Shown: positions 8,522-18,556 of the stretch, one piece after another
Layout: every line of letters starts with the position of its first letter
How positions within the stretch are numbered: the first letter of the stretch is position 1
Source: Mycolicibacterium poriferae
GTDB lineage: Bacteria; Actinomycetota; Actinomycetes; Mycobacteriales; Mycobacteriaceae
Length of the DNA: 64,000 bases
Reading direction: 5' to 3'
NCBI RefSeq assembly: GCF_010728325.1
Contig: NZ_AP022570.1
Coordinates: 3,224,001-3,288,000 of the forward strand
The notes under the pieces: model-generated
What the model was told of the DNA's origin: nothing
Database searches by the model: none
What the model saw: only the letters and a program-made list of their open reading frames with translations
Program-made: the position numbers and the translations under genes

Positions 8522-10725
8522 CAATCCGTCCACCAGCCGGTGACGGCGGCGATCTGACGGCCCAGCTCGGGGGCCAGCGACCGCATGTAGGTCCCGGTCA
8601 AGTGATGAGAGTCGTGGTAGATCAACACATTTCCCTCCACGGCACGGCACGTGTCGGCGCGGCACACCGCGTCGGTCATGTCCAGGGGCTTGAGGTTGGG
8701 AAAGCGGTTGATGAAGTCCAGCGTCGGGTTGTGGTCGGCCAGGGCCATCGCGCGGTCCATGCCGCACGACACCGCGTCACCGCCGTCGGCCAGGCAATCG
8801 GCGGGCCGGAACGGTTCGCGGTCCTCGTCGAGAATCCACGGCGTGTCGCGCATCGCCAGCACAGGAATGTCGTGGTCGAGCAGCTTCTGCCAGATGCCGA
8901 TGTAGGTGGCCGGCATGACGTCTCCATCCTTGGTGTTCCACGGCCTGGTGGAGGTGGTGAAGACGTAGTCCGGCCGGTCGGCGATCAACGCGGACATCGC
9001 CCGCTGATTCCACGTGTGGCACTGCGGATCCCGGCGCGTGGAGCCCATGATCAGCGGGGCTTCCTCGGTGGTCAGCGGACAACCCATCTTCAGGTAGGTG
9101 ACCACCCTGAAGTGGTGCATCCGCCCGAGCAGATCCAGTGCCGTGATCCAGTGCTCGGCGTGCGAGCCGCCCGCCAGCGCAATGGTTCGGTCGGCGTCCG
9201 GGTCGCCGTAGGTGCAGTTGATGAGCCCGGCATTGGAGAAGTCGCTGATGCACTTGTCGATGGTGGAGATGGGCAGGTCTTCCTTGGCCTCCAGCACCGT
9301 CGGACGCATCGGCAGCTTGGGCACCCGGGCGTCGTCGACGAGGGCGCGCGCGCCCGGGTAGTCGCGGGACGACAGGCCGGCGAGCTCCTTGCCGTCGGCG
9401 CGCAGCACCATGATGTGCTCGCGCCAGGTGAACGAGGTCGCGGTCAGCGCCACCCCCAACAGCGCCACCGTCGAGCCGAGCACGATCGTCGGGCGCCGCA
9501 GGCGGACCCGCAGCGGCACCGGCGAGGCCGGGCTGACCGCCGCCGACGGCCCGCTGCGCTGACGCAGCGGATCCTCGACATAGCGGGTCGTCAACCAGGC
9601 CAGCACGCCGGAGACCGTCAGGATGGCGGCTCCTTCGGCAACGTTGACCCGGGTCTCCCCGGTGTAGACGAGGTAGAAGATCAGCAGCGGCCAGTGCCAC
9701 AGATACAGCGAATACGCCATCGCGCCCAGCGCCACGAACGGCTTGCTGGCCATCAGCCGATTAGGCGCCGGCATCGCGCCGCCGGTGTGCGGATCAGCAT
9801 TGCGGTTGGCCGCCGACAGGATGAACAACAGCGTCGCCACCACCGGGACGAGCGCCCAGGGGCCGGGGAACTCCCGCACCCCGTCGATCAGCGCCCCACA
9901 CGACAGGATCACCGCCAACGCGGTCACCGACATAGCGACGCGCAACCACATCGGGCAGCGCAGGTTCGGCACGACCGCCCCGACGAGGACACCGACGAGC
10001 AGCTCCCAGGCCCTGGCGAAGCTGTTGTAGTACGCGGTGGCCTGATCGGTGTTGTGCGCGATGATCGCGTACACGAACGAGGCGATGGTCAGCCCGGCGA
10101 GCAGGACGACGAACGCCGCGCGCATGTGGCTGCCGAAAAGACGGCGAAATGCGAACGCGAACACCAGGATCAGGGCCAGGAACGCGATGTAGAACTGCCC
10201 CTGCACCGACATCGACCAGATGTGCTGCAGCGGGCTGACAGCCTCCCCGGCGCGTAGATAGTCCGCGGCGGAGTTGGCCAGCTCCCAGTTCTGGTAATAG
10301 CCCAGGCTCGCCAGGCTCTGGTCGGCGAACGTCTCCCAGCGTGTCTCGGGCTGGATCAGGATCGTCAATACCGCGGACGCGGCCAGCACCACGACCATGG
10401 CCGGCAGCAGTCTGCGCACCAGCCTTTTGATCTCAGGCACCGGGCGAAGCGACGCGCCCGGGGTCAGCGCACCGCGCAGCAGCCGTCCCCCGAAGAAGAA
10501 GCCCGACAGGACCAGGAAGACGTCGACTCCGCCCGACACCCGCCCGAACCACACGTGGAACACCGCGACGAGCGCGATGGCGACGCCGCGCAGCCCGTCG
10601 AGGTCATGCCGGTAGAAACCGGACGTGCGGGTGCCCATGCCGGGGCGCGACGGGGTCGCCGCGGCAGACGAAGGTCTGCCCGGGACGGTCCTCGGTGCCG
10701 GCCGGGCGGGGGCAAGGGTCATCAT
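8521..10725 (-). CDS. membrane acyltransferase 3 with C-terminal SGNH domain (OafA/YrhL type)
   Basis: A 734-residue protein of the type that O-acylates cell-envelope glycans. Residues about 38-400 form the roughly ten-helix acyltransferase-3 domain, with the catalytic His in VAVFHVWFGRVSGGVDVF (H57) and LSGFFFGGRLLRG. A C-terminal extracytoplasmic SGNH-like domain (about 470-734) shows the Ser block IALAGGSHAEHW (near 517) and the Asp-His block HDSHHLTGTYM (near 700). Its acceptor is not known from sequence. It is the first gene of the treXYZ operon and the position matches the M. tuberculosis Rv1565c neighbourhood as I recall it. The alternative ATG at 10722 would shorten it by one residue. 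Confidence 0.88.
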   Translation of the reverse strand: MMTLAPARPAPRTVPGRPSSAAATPSRPGMGTRTSGFYRHDLDGLRGVAIALVAVFHVWFGRVSGGVDVFLVLSGFFFGGRLLRGALTPGASLRPVPEIKRLVRRLLPAMVVVLAASAVLTILIQPETRWETFADQSLASLGYYQNWELANSAADYLRAGEAVSPLQHIWSMSVQGQFYIAFLALILVFAFAFRRLFGSHMRAAFVVLLAGLTIASFVYAIIAHNTDQATAYYNSFARAWELLVGVLVGAVVPNLRCPMWLRVAMSVTALAVILSCGALIDGVREFPGPWALVPVVATLLFILSAANRNADPHTGGAMPAPNRLMASKPFVALGAMAYSLYLWHWPLLIFYLVYTGETRVNVAEGAAILTVSGVLAWLTTRYVEDPLRQRSGPSAAVSPASPVPLRVRLRRPTIVLGSTVALLGVALTATSFTWREHIMVLRADGKELAGLSSRDYPGARALVDDARVPKLPMRPTVLEAKEDLPISTIDKCISDFSNAGLINCTYGDPDADRTIALAGGSHAEHWITALDLLGRMHHFRVVTYLKMGCPLTTEEAPLIMGSTRRDPQCHTWNQRAMSALIADRPDYVFTTSTRPWNTKDGDVMPATYIGIWQKLLDHDIPVLAMRDTPWILDEDREPFRPADCLADGGDAVSCGMDRAMALADHNPTLDFINRFPNLKPLDMTDAVCRADTCRAVEGNVLIYHDSHHLTGTYMRSLAPELGRQIAAVTGWWTD

Positions 10726-10730
10726 GATCG

Positions 10731-10749
10731 ACGGCTAATCTACCGAAGG
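10731..10749. promoter_or_regulatory. overlapping divergent -10 elements, bioA and acyltransferase
   Basis: The seven bases TAATCTA (10736-10742) contain TAATCT on the plus strand (10736-10741) and TAGATT on the minus strand (10742 to 10737), both fitting TANNNT. The predicted plus start falls at about 10748, at the GTG of bioA. The predicted minus start is about 10730, five bases before the acyltransferase ATG. No BioQ-type palindrome is seen here. Confidence 0.4.
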
Positions 10750-12050
10750 TGTGTGCGATGACGCCCGCTGAGATCAGCGCGATCGACGCCGCCCACGTCT
10801 GGCATCCCTACAGCCCGATCGGCGCCGGTGCGGTGCCGCCGCTCGTCGCGGTCGGCGCCCGGGGCGCCTGGCTGACCGTGATTCACGAAGGACGCCAGGT
10901 CGAGGTGCTCGACGCGATGGCGTCGTGGTGGACCGCGGTGCACGGCCACGGCCATCCCGCGCTCGATTCGGCGATCACCGACCAGCTCGCCACCATGAAC
11001 CACGTCATGTTCGGTGGCCTGACCCACGAACCCGCCGCCCGACTCGCCCAACTGCTCGTCGAAATGACTCCGCAGGGCCTGGAAACGGTGTTCTTCAGCG
11101 ACTCCGGGTCGGTGTCGATCGAGGTCGCGGTCAAGATGGCGCTGCAGTACTGGCGCAGCAGCGGACATCCGGCCAAACGCCGCTTGATGACCTGGCGGGG
11201 CGGCTACCACGGCGACACCTTCACCCCGATGAGCGTCTGCGATCCCGACGGCGGCATGCACGAGCTGTGGACAGGGGAGAACTCGTTACTCGCCGACCAG
11301 CTCTTCGCCCCGCCTCCACCCCGGGACTTCGACGCCGACTACGTCGGGCAGTTCGAGGAGTTGCTCGCCGACCACGCCGACGAACTGGCCGCCGTCATCG
11401 TCGAACCAGTCGTCCAGGGCGCCGGCGGGATGCGGTTCCACGATCCCCGCTACCTCGTCGAGCTGCGACGCATCTGTGACCAGTACGGCGTGCTGCTGAT
11501 CTTCGACGAGATCGCGACCGGGTTCGGGCGCACCGGCACCATGTTCGCCGCCGACCAGGCCGGCGTCAGCCCGGACATCATGTGCGTCGGCAAAGCGCTG
11601 ACCGGCGGCTACCTGACACTCGCGGCCACCCTGTGCACGGGCGACGTCGCGGCCACGATCAGTGCGAACCCGCCCGGAGCCTTGATGCACGGCCCGACAT
11701 TCATGGCGAACGCCCTGGCCTGCGCGGTGAGTGTGGCGTCGGTCGAGTTGTTGCGAACCGGGGATTGGCAGTCCCGTGTGCGACGCATCGAGTCGGGTCT
11801 CACCGAAGGGCTCAGAGCAGCCGAAGCGCTGCCCAACGTGATCGACGTGCGGGTACTCGGCGCCATCGGCGTCCTGGAACTCGATCGACCTGTCGATCTG
11901 CGGGTCGCCACCCCCGCGGCGGTGGAACGGGGCGTGTGGTTGCGCCCGTTCCGCAACCTGATCTACGTGATGCCGCCGTACATCTGCACCGACGCCGAGA
12001 TCGACCAGATCACCTCAGCGATGGTGGGCGTCGCTCGTGCACTAACCTGA
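10749..12050 (+). CDS. bioA: adenosylmethionine-8-amino-7-oxononanoate aminotransferase
   Basis: Class III PLP aminotransferase that uses S-adenosylmethionine to aminate 7-keto-8-aminopelargonate to 7,8-diaminopelargonate in biotin synthesis. The 433 residues show the N-terminal [10 protein letters not shown], the substrate/PLP block [14 protein letters not shown], the PLP Asp in [14 protein letters not shown] and the PLP lysine in [11 protein letters not shown] (K282). GTG 10749 fits a leaderless start from TAATCT; ATG 10758, with GAAGG eight bases upstream, is an equally real alternative, shorter by three residues. The 3' end overlaps the bioF promoter: its last codons and stop form TAACCT and the left arm of the BioQ operator. 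Confidence 0.95.
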   Translation: MCAMTPAEISAIDAAHVWHPYSPIGAGAVPPLVAVGARGAWLTVIHEGRQVEVLDAMASWWTAVHGHGHPALDSAITDQLATMNHVMFGGLTHEPAARLAQLLVEMTPQGLETVFFSDSGSVSIEVAVKMALQYWRSSGHPAKRRLMTWRGGYHGDTFTPMSVCDPDGGMHELWTGENSLLADQLFAPPPPRDFDADYVGQFEELLADHADELAAVIVEPVVQGAGGMRFHDPRYLVELRRICDQYGVLLIFDEIATGFGRTGTMFAADQAGVSPDIMCVGKALTGGYLTLAATLCTGDVAATISANPPGALMHGPTFMANALACAVSVASVELLRTGDWQSRVRRIESGLTEGLRAAEALPNVIDVRVLGAIGVLELDRPVDLRVATPAAVERGVWLRPFRNLIYVMPPYICTDAEIDQITSAMVGVARALT

Positions 12051-12060
12051 ACGGTGTTCA
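12043..12060 (+). promoter_or_regulatory. bioFD promoter with BioQ-type operator
   Basis: TAACCT (12043-12048) fits a mycobacterial -10. It abuts the perfect palindrome TGAAC-GGT-GTTCA (12048-12060), so the predicted transcript start (about 12055) lies inside the operator. The 13-bp form matches the TGAAC-N3-GTTCA type that I recall for actinobacterial BioQ. The same 19 bases CTAACCTGAACGGTGTTCA recur at the bioQ/bioB promoter. The stop codon of bioA is part of the operator. Confidence 0.75.
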
Positions 12061-12157
12061 ATTGTCGGCTCGCCGCTGGTTCCCACTGTCGGCTCGCCGA
12101 CGTGTTCAATTGTCGGCTCGCCGCTGGTTTCAACGGTCGGCTCGCCGACGTGTCCAG
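12054..12157 (+). repeat. 24-bp tandem repeat array in the bioF leader
   Basis: Four 24-bp units at 12054-12077, 12078-12101, 12102-12125 and 12126-12149, with an 8-bp partial fifth. Odd units start GTGTTCAAT and even units GGTTTCAAC or a variant; each then has GTCGGCTCGCCG. The even units end as GTCGGC-TC-GCCGAC, a 14-bp palindrome that in RNA could form a 5-bp stem with a CUCG loop. The first unit starts within the BioQ operator, so every unit repeats its right half-site approximately. The array lies in the predicted 5' untranslated leader, ending 18-26 bases before the bioF ATG. Confidence 0.85.
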
Positions 12158-12174
12158 TCCTCGAGGGGAGTGCC

Positions 12175-13317
12175 ATGACGCGCACGGGTCTGTCCCCGTT
12201 GGCCTGGCTCGACGATGTCGCCGTCGAGCGGCGCGCCGCCGGGCTGCGCAGGTCGTTGAAGGCCCGAACCCCCGTGGGCGCCGATCTGGATCTGGCCTCC
12301 AACGACTACCTCGGGTTGTCGCAGCATCCGCGCGTGCTCGACGGCGGAATCGCGGCCTTGAGGACCTGGGGCGCCGGCTCCACCGGCTCGCGTCTGGTGA
12401 CGGGTAACACCGAACTCCACGAGGATTTCGAGAACGCGCTGGCGGAGTTCGTCGGCGCCGAGTCGGCGCTGGTGTTCTCCTCGGGTTACACGGCCAACCT
12501 GGGTGCTGTGGTGGCGCTGTCCGGCCCGGGATCGCTGGTGGTCTCCGACGCGCTGACCCACGCGTCGTTGGTCGACGCCTGCCGGCTGTCCCGCGCCCGT
12601 GTCGTGGTGACCCCGCACTCGGATGTCGCCTCGGTCGCAGACGCGCTGGCCAACCGTTCCGAGCAGCGTGCCGTCGTCGTCACCGACTCGGTCTTCTCCG
12701 CCGATGGCGATCTCGCGCCGTTGCGCGAGCTGCACGACGTGTGTCGTCGCCACGGTGCGCTGATGATCGTCGACGAGGCCCACGGACTGGGGGTGCGGGG
12801 CACCGGTGGTCGGGGCTTGCTGCACGAAGTGGGCCTGGCCGGTGCGCCGGACGTGGTGATGACGGTGACGCTGTCCAAAGCGCTGGGCAGTCAGGGTGGT
12901 GCGGTGCTCGGCCCTGCCGCCGTGCGTGACCACCTGATCGACGCGGCCCGGCCGTTCATCTTCGACACCGGGCTGGCGCCCGCGGCCGTCGGATCGGCGC
13001 GCGCGGCACTGCAGGTGCTCGTCGACGAGCCGCGCAGGGCTCAACGAGTGCTCGATCGCGCCGCCGAGCTGGCCGCCGTGTGCGGCGTCGACGAGGTGCC
13101 GTCCTCGGCCGTGGTGTCGGTCATCCTGGGTGCACCCGAGGTGGCGTTGGCCGCCGCGACCGATTGCCTCGAGCACGGCGTGCGGGTCGGCTGCTTCCGG
13201 CCGCCGACCGTGCCCGCCGGAACGTCCCGCCTGAGGCTCACCGCACGCGCGTCGCTGTCCGACGAGGACATGGCCCTGGCCCGTGGTGTCCTCACCGACG
13301 TGCTCTTTCCGTCGTGA
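12175..13317 (+). CDS. bioF: 8-amino-7-oxononanoate synthase
   Basis: PLP alpha-oxoamine synthase that condenses pimeloyl thioester with L-alanine to 7-keto-8-aminopelargonate, the step before BioA. The 380 residues show [14 protein letters not shown] near the N-terminus, [16 protein letters not shown], the PLP Asp in [12 protein letters not shown] and the PLP lysine in [11 protein letters not shown] (K235). The ATG is preceded by a GAGGGGAG ribosome site at 12163-12170. The stop overlaps the bioD start in GTGA. Transcription probably starts near 12055 under BioQ control, giving a leader of about 120 nt that holds the 24-bp repeats. Confidence 0.95.
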   Translation: MTRTGLSPLAWLDDVAVERRAAGLRRSLKARTPVGADLDLASNDYLGLSQHPRVLDGGIAALRTWGAGSTGSRLVTGNTELHEDFENALAEFVGAESALVFSSGYTANLGAVVALSGPGSLVVSDALTHASLVDACRLSRARVVVTPHSDVASVADALANRSEQRAVVVTDSVFSADGDLAPLRELHDVCRRHGALMIVDEAHGLGVRGTGGRGLLHEVGLAGAPDVVMTVTLSKALGSQGGAVLGPAAVRDHLIDAARPFIFDTGLAPAAVGSARAALQVLVDEPRRAQRVLDRAAELAAVCGVDEVPSSAVVSVILGAPEVALAAATDCLEHGVRVGCFRPPTVPAGTSRLRLTARASLSDEDMALARGVLTDVLFPS

Positions 13318-13991
13318 GCGTGCTGTTCGTCTCCGGCACCGACACCGGCGTCGGCAAGACCATCGCCACCGCAGCGTTGGCCTGCCACGGCCGGCTCGCC
13401 GGGCTCGACGTCGCCGTGTGCAAGCCGGTGCAAACCGGTACTCGGGACGGTGACGACGACCTCGCTGAGATCGCTCGGTTGGCCGGCATCGAGAACCTGT
13501 ACTCGTTGGCCAAGTTCCCCGAGCCGTTGGCGCCCAGAGCCGCCGCCGAGCGGGTCGGAGCGGCCCTGCCCAGCAGGGCGGCGCTGCTCGAACTCGTGAC
13601 CGAGGCTGATCGGCCGGGGCGGCTCACCCTCGTCGAGGGTGCGGGCGGTCTGCTGGTCGAAATCGGTGCGGAAGCGACGACGCTGCGCGATCTGGCCGCC
13701 GCGGTCGGTGCCCCGGTGCTCACGGTCGTCGCGGCAGGTCTGGGCACGCTCAACCACACAGCGCTCACGCTGGAAGCGCTCGCCGCACGCGGCGTCCCCT
13801 TCGCGGGCCTGGTCATCGGGTCGTGGCCCGCGCAGCCGGGCGTGGCGGAGGTGGACAACCGCGATGCGCTGGCCCGCTTGGGGCCGGTGCGCGCGGCGTT
13901 GCCGACCGGGGTGGCGTCGCTGGGCAGGACCGACTTCGAACGGATCAGTGCGCAGGCTTTCGACCGGTCCTGGGTGCGAAGCCTGGTCTGA
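13314..13991 (+). CDS. bioD: dethiobiotin synthetase
   Basis: ATP-dependent carboxylase that closes the ureido ring of 7,8-diaminopelargonate to give dethiobiotin. The 225 residues open with the P-loop [10 protein letters not shown] (K15), followed by CKPVQTG (substrate/ATP lysine) and [11 protein letters not shown], all diagnostic of BioD. The GTG start at 13314 overlaps the bioF stop by four bases; the longer frame upstream is a shadow of bioF. Next gene begins immediately after the stop. Confidence 0.95.
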   Translation: MSVLFVSGTDTGVGKTIATAALACHGRLAGLDVAVCKPVQTGTRDGDDDLAEIARLAGIENLYSLAKFPEPLAPRAAAERVGAALPSRAALLELVTEADRPGRLTLVEGAGGLLVEIGAEATTLRDLAAAVGAPVLTVVAAGLGTLNHTALTLEALAARGVPFAGLVIGSWPAQPGVAEVDNRDALARLGPVRAALPTGVASLGRTDFERISAQAFDRSWVRSLV

Positions 13992-14516
13992 ATGGTTCAC
14001 TCCGTCGAGCTGCTCTTCGACCACGGCACCGAGACGGCGGTCGGCAGGATGTGGGACGACCTCCTGGCCGCAGGCGTTCGCAGTCTTGCTACGCACAGGT
14101 CTCCGAGCAATCGACCGCACGTCACGCTGTCGGTCGCCGAGTCCATGGACGACAGCGTCGACGACGCGCTGTGCGCCCTGCTCGACCGCCTACCGATGCC
14201 CTGCGTGCTGGGTGCGCCCACCCTGTTCGGCGGTGGCCGGACGGTGACGCTGGTACGGATGCTGGTGCCGTCGCAGAACCTCCTCGGTTTGCACGCGGAT
14301 GTGCACCGCGTCTGCCTGCCGCACATGTCGGGCGGGCCGCTCCCGCATACCGAGCCGGGACAGTGGACCCCGCACGTCACGCTGGCGCGCCGGGTGCCGC
14401 CGGATCAGTTGGCCAACGCCGTGATGCAGCCGGGCATGTTCGGCGACATCAACGCGACGGCGGTGGCGTTGCGCCACTGGGACGGCAACAACCGCGTCGT
14501 GCACCCGATCGGCTGA
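13992..14516 (+). CDS. 2H phosphoesterase / 2'-5' RNA ligase-like protein
   Basis: A 174-residue soluble protein with the two His-x-Thr motifs of the 2H phosphoesterase superfamily: RPHVTLS (H43) and TPHVTLA (about H127). The family includes 2'-5' RNA ligases/cyclic phosphodiesterases, but the substrate here is unknown. The ATG directly follows the bioD stop with no gap, so it is the third gene of the bioFD operon. The same neighbour is found in M. tuberculosis (Rv1571, from memory). A role in biotin metabolism is suggested only by position. Confidence 0.8.
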   Translation: MVHSVELLFDHGTETAVGRMWDDLLAAGVRSLATHRSPSNRPHVTLSVAESMDDSVDDALCALLDRLPMPCVLGAPTLFGGGRTVTLVRMLVPSQNLLGLHADVHRVCLPHMSGGPLPHTEPGQWTPHVTLARRVPPDQLANAVMQPGMFGDINATAVALRHWDGNNRVVHPIG

Positions 14517-14578
14517 CCACGAAAACCGGCTCTCCACGTCGCCCGTCGGTGACGCCACACGGAGGTCGCCGGTGATGG

Positions 14579-15151
14579 CTAGACGTCTGCTCGGGTGTGT
14601 GCGGCGATCCCGTCGACCAGCAGCCGCAAGCCGAACGCGAACCGGGCGTCGGAATTCTCGGCCCAGACCGGGGCACTGACATCGGCTCCCGCGGCGTCCC
14701 ACTGCAGCCGGGACTGCTCGTCGACGGTGGAGCCGAGAACGAAGTAGACCACTGTGCGGGCGGCCGATTCAGTGCTGTCGGCGGGCACCCCGGCGTCGGC
14801 GGCCGCGGCTGCCAGCACCGCGAGCAGGTCGGTCATCACCGCCGATTGGCCGGCCGCGAAGCTGGCCGACACCAACTCGGCACCGTCGGTGTGCGACAAC
14901 AGTGCCTCCCGGAGCCGACCGCAGGTCTGCACGATCCGTTCCTGCCAGTCACCGCCGCAGTCCTGCACCGCTCCCAGGATCCGGTCGGCCACCGCGCCCA
15001 GCAGCTGCTGCTTGCTGGCGAAGTGCCAGTAAAGCGCGCCGGGGGACACCTCGAGGTCTCGAGCCAGGCGCCGCATCGACAGATCGGCGATGCCGTAGTC
15101 GTCCAGCAATGCGGTCGCCGCCTCGACCACGTCGCGTTTGTGGAGCTGCAC
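14579..15151 (-). CDS. bioQ: TetR-family repressor of biotin genes (BioQ)
   Basis: A 190-residue TetR-type regulator. The N-terminal helix-turn-helix (about residues 22-46) reads SMRRLARDLEVSPGALYWHF, and the rest is the all-helical TetR ligand/dimer domain. It is assigned as BioQ from context: it is divergent from bioB, and both bioB and bioF promoters carry the same TGAAC-N3-GTTCA palindrome known for actinobacterial BioQ. The start is GTG 15151; TAGGGT (15163 to 15158) places the transcript start at or next to this codon, so the mRNA is probably leaderless and autoregulated. Its ligand or corepressor cannot be read from sequence. Confidence 0.85.
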   Translation of the reverse strand: MQLHKRDVVEAATALLDDYGIADLSMRRLARDLEVSPGALYWHFASKQQLLGAVADRILGAVQDCGGDWQERIVQTCGRLREALLSHTDGAELVSASFAAGQSAVMTDLLAVLAAAAADAGVPADSTESAARTVVYFVLGSTVDEQSRLQWDAAGADVSAPVWAENSDARFAFGLRLLVDGIAAHTRADV

Positions 15152-15157
15152 GCCAGT

Positions 15158-15179
15158 ACCCTAACCTGAACGGTGTTCA
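15158..15179. promoter_or_regulatory. divergent bioQ/bioB promoter with BioQ-type operator
   Basis: The perfect 13-bp palindrome TGAAC-GGT-GTTCA occupies 15167-15179. On the plus strand TAACCT (15162-15167) is the bioB -10. On the minus strand TAGGGT (15163 to 15158) is the bioQ -10 and predicts a leaderless start at 15151. One bound repressor would cover both promoters. The segment 15161-15179 is identical to 12042-12060 upstream of bioF. Confidence 0.75.
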
Positions 15180-15252
15180 AGTGTCGGCGAGCCGCCGGTT
15201 TCAACTGTCGGCTCCCCGACGTGTTCAAGTGTCGGTTCTGCCGACGTGTTGA
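15173..15252 (+). repeat. 24-bp repeat array in the bioB leader
   Basis: Three diverged units at 15173-15196, 15197-15220 and 15221-15245 (25 bp), then a partial GTGTTGAC. They follow the same alternation as in the bioF leader (GTGTTCAAG..., GGTTTCAAC...) and share the GTCGGC core, though the inverted arms are varied (GTCGGCGAGCCG, GTCGGCTCCCCGAC). The array starts inside the BioQ operator and lies in the predicted untranslated leader of bioB, ending about 65 bases before its GTG. Confidence 0.8.
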
Positions 15253-15296
15253 CGCGCTGGATCGGTCGACCACCGTCGGCCCGGCCGGCGTGGTGA

Positions 15297-16312
<1,016 letters not shown>

Positions 16313-16313
<1 letters not shown>

Positions 16314-16540
16314 TGCTCGACGAACTCCCCGCCCCGGTGGGTGCGGGTGTGTACAACGTCTATACCGGCGCCCCGGCGGGTAGCGAGGTCCCCACGGCCG
16401 CGCAGCTCGGCCTGGAGCCGCCGAGATTTTGCGCAGGGTGCGGGCGGCGCATGATCGTGCAGGTGCGGCCGGACGGCTGGTGGGCGAAGTGTTCCCGGCA
16501 CGGTTTGGTGGATTCCAAGGACCTGGAGGCGCAGCGATGA
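16313..16540 (+). CDS. bsaP: biotin synthase auxiliary protein BsaP
   Basis: A 75-residue cytosolic protein directly after bioB (TGATG overlap, so translationally coupled). Its C-terminal half holds three cysteines in FCAGCGRRM (C40, C43) and WWAKCSRHG (C60), which looks like a small metal or cluster site. It matches in position, size and cysteine pattern the mycobacterial protein reported as an accessory factor that BioB needs for activity (Rv1590/MSMEG_3195 from memory). The first half, with VYNVYTGAP, has no obvious domain. Its last bases overlap the next gene in ATGA. Confidence 0.8.
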
Positions 16541-16602
16541 GCCCCTCGGGCGAAGAGCCGAGGGCCCCGATGAGCCCCTCGCGTGAAGAGCCGAGAACCT
16601 CT
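16537..16602 (+). repeat. two 33-bp junction repeats at the bsaP/DUF2567 boundary
   Basis: Two in-frame 33-bp units, 16537-16569 and 16570-16602, each beginning ATGAGCCCCTCG and containing GAAGAGCCGAG. The first ATGA is the overlap of the bsaP stop with the next start. The units encode [11 protein letters not shown] and [11 protein letters not shown], so they lengthen the N-terminus of the downstream protein. Related units lie at hisF/hisI and, inverted, in trpE. Confidence 0.8.
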
Positions 16603-17226
16603 CCCGGACGCGCCGCGGTGACGGTGGTGGCCGGCATGGCTGTGGCCGGTGTGCTGGTGGGCGCGTTGTGGGTGTGGCTGGCGCCCGGGATCCACGGAGT
16701 CGTCGCGTTGACCGACGACGGCGATCGCGTCCAGGCCTACCTCGGTAACGAGTCGGAGCATCTGTTCACTGCCGCGGCGATGGCCGTCGGCTTCCTCTCG
16801 GTGCTGGCCGTGATTGCCGCGGTGCTGGTATGGCAGTGGCGTCCGCATCGCGGTCCGCTGCAGGCTTCTGCGCTGGCCGTCGGCTCGGTTGCGGCCGCCG
16901 CCGTCGCGACGGGGGTGGGGGCGCTGGGCGCCCACTGGCGCTACGGCTCGGTCGACGTGCCGGGGGCTCCGGTGTCACCGGAGAACCGGGTTCACTACGT
17001 CGTGGAGGCGCCGGCGGTCTTCTTCGGGCACTCACCGCTGGTGATCGCGGCGACGCTGCTGCTGCCCGCGGCCGTGGCCGCGACGGTGTACCTGCTGTGC
17101 GCGGTATCGGCCCCGCGCGACGACCTCGGTGCCTGGCCGCCGGTGGACTATCTCGCCGTTCCTACAGATCGAACCGCGACAGTGGGGTCCGTTCCACCCG
17201 TCGGCCCGTCATCACCTTTGCCGTGA
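16537..17226 (+). CDS. DUF2567 membrane protein
   Basis: A 229-residue membrane protein of unknown function, in the position of Rv1591. After a polar N-terminus of about 25 residues made of two 11-residue repeats (MSPSxEEPR), four hydrophobic helices follow at roughly 28-50, 70-95, 102-125 and 165-190, with an acidic/polar loop between the first two ([19 protein letters not shown]). The ATG overlaps the bsaP stop; a second ATG at 16570 starts the second repeat and could be the ancestral start. The C-terminal 65 bases overlap the convergent lipase gene, an unusually long tail-to-tail overlap. Confidence 0.75.
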   Translation: MSPSGEEPRAPMSPSREEPRTSPGRAAVTVVAGMAVAGVLVGALWVWLAPGIHGVVALTDDGDRVQAYLGNESEHLFTAAAMAVGFLSVLAVIAAVLVWQWRPHRGPLQASALAVGSVAAAAVATGVGALGAHWRYGSVDVPGAPVSPENRVHYVVEAPAVFFGHSPLVIAATLLLPAAVAATVYLLCAVSAPRDDLGAWPPVDYLAVPTDRTATVGSVPPVGPSSPLP

Positions 17227-18514
17227 TCATGCCGAGCGTCATCATGCCGCGGTAGGTCGACGGGTTGAGCAGGGTGGGCCATTTGGTCCGCTTGATGTGT
17301 GTGCGCAACGGCTGCCCGGCGAAGCGTTCCCGCAGCCAACGCAGCGTCATGGGCGCGGACATCGGATGAAGGAGCATGTGCTCGCTGAACAGGTCGCGGT
17401 GATACGTCACCCGGGACCCGCCACGGGCGTAGGTCTCGGCCAGGTCGTCGATGTCCTCGACCGAGATGACGCGGTCGTGGACCGCCTGAACGATCAACAC
17501 CGGAACCTTGGGCGCCGCGGTCCCGAGCTTGATGCTGTCGAAGACGTGTTGCACCTCGGGGGTCAGCAGGATCTCCTCGAGGGGGCGGTCGATCATGTGC
17601 GCCATGTCCTTGCCGGCCATCCACACCAGGGCGTGCGCCGTGGTCATCCGCTGGATGCGCGTCAGCATCTCTCTGCCGTCGTCGGTGACGTGTTCGTCGA
17701 TGACGCGGTCCAGGTCGGGGTAGATGTGGCTGAGCGCCGCCACGACCAGCGCCGGCAGGCCGGCGTAGAGACTGCCGTTGAGACGCCGGAACGTGTGGCC
17801 CAGGTCGCCGACCGGTGAGCCGAGCACGGCACCGACGATGTTGAGCTCGGGTGCGTAGCTTTCCTGGACTTCGGCGGCCCACGCCGAGGCCAGTCCGCCT
17901 CCGGAGTATCCCCACAACCCGACGGGGGATTCGGCGGTCAGGTCGAACGGCTCGTGGCTGATCGCGGCGCGGATGCCGTCGAGGATGTGGTAGCCGGGCT
18001 CGTACGGTGCCCCCCACATGCCGGTCGACCCTTCATGGTCGGGGACGGACACCGCCCATCCCTCCGCCAGGGCCGCCGCCACCAGCAGGAATTCGAACTG
18101 GGCGATGGAGCCGATGGCCTTGGCGCCCCGGCGCATCGCGTAGGAGGGGAAGCAGCGCGCAGCGACCGCGTCGATCGCGCACTGGTAGGAGATGATGGGA
18201 AGCGGGCCTTTGCGGGCGCGCTCGGTCGGGATGACGACCGTGGTGACGCCGGCCTGGGGCTGTCCCTCGAAGTCGGCGGTGCGGTACAGCAGCTGGGTGG
18301 CGGTGAACTTCTGCGGGATGAAGCCGAGGAACGCCAGCTCGACGTCGCGCGACCGCAGGACCGTGCCGGGGCGCGCATGCTCGTATCCAGCAGGCGGCTG
18401 GTAGAACGGGTCCTTGTCCGGCACGACGGGCGCTGACCTGGGCTTGAGCGGTTCATGGGGCGCCTGACCGATCCATTCGGCGCCGGACGCCCGCGCTACG
18501 CTACCCATCTCCAT
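17162..18514 (-). CDS. lipase/esterase of the secretory-lipase (LIP) family
   Basis: A 450-residue alpha/beta hydrolase, apparently orthologous to Rv1592c. The nucleophile elbow is [12 protein letters not shown]. The acid and His are probably in [10 protein letters not shown] and FSEHMLLHP, following family order. Conserved LIP-type blocks include [21 protein letters not shown] and VSVPDHEGS. No clear signal peptide or membrane helix is seen at the N-terminus, so export is uncertain. The substrate is likely an acyl ester but is not defined by sequence. Monocistronic, with its 3' end overlapping the DUF2567 gene by 65 bases. Confidence 0.85.
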   Translation of the reverse strand: MEMGSVARASGAEWIGQAPHEPLKPRSAPVVPDKDPFYQPPAGYEHARPGTVLRSRDVELAFLGFIPQKFTATQLLYRTADFEGQPQAGVTTVVIPTERARKGPLPIISYQCAIDAVAARCFPSYAMRRGAKAIGSIAQFEFLLVAAALAEGWAVSVPDHEGSTGMWGAPYEPGYHILDGIRAAISHEPFDLTAESPVGLWGYSGGGLASAWAAEVQESYAPELNIVGAVLGSPVGDLGHTFRRLNGSLYAGLPALVVAALSHIYPDLDRVIDEHVTDDGREMLTRIQRMTTAHALVWMAGKDMAHMIDRPLEEILLTPEVQHVFDSIKLGTAAPKVPVLIVQAVHDRVISVEDIDDLAETYARGGSRVTYHRDLFSEHMLLHPMSAPMTLRWLRERFAGQPLRTHIKRTKWPTLLNPSTYRGMMTLGMITAKVMTGRRVERTPLSRFDL

Positions 18515-18556
18515 CTCCGCGACGGTACTTAAGAAGGCATTAAGAAGCCAGTCGAC

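Noticed and set aside
6506..10257. Very long plus-strand open frames opposite treX and the acyltransferase gene
   Set aside because: High GC leaves antisense frames open. The sense proteins have clear catalytic motifs, while the antisense products are Arg/Gly/Val-rich with no domain.
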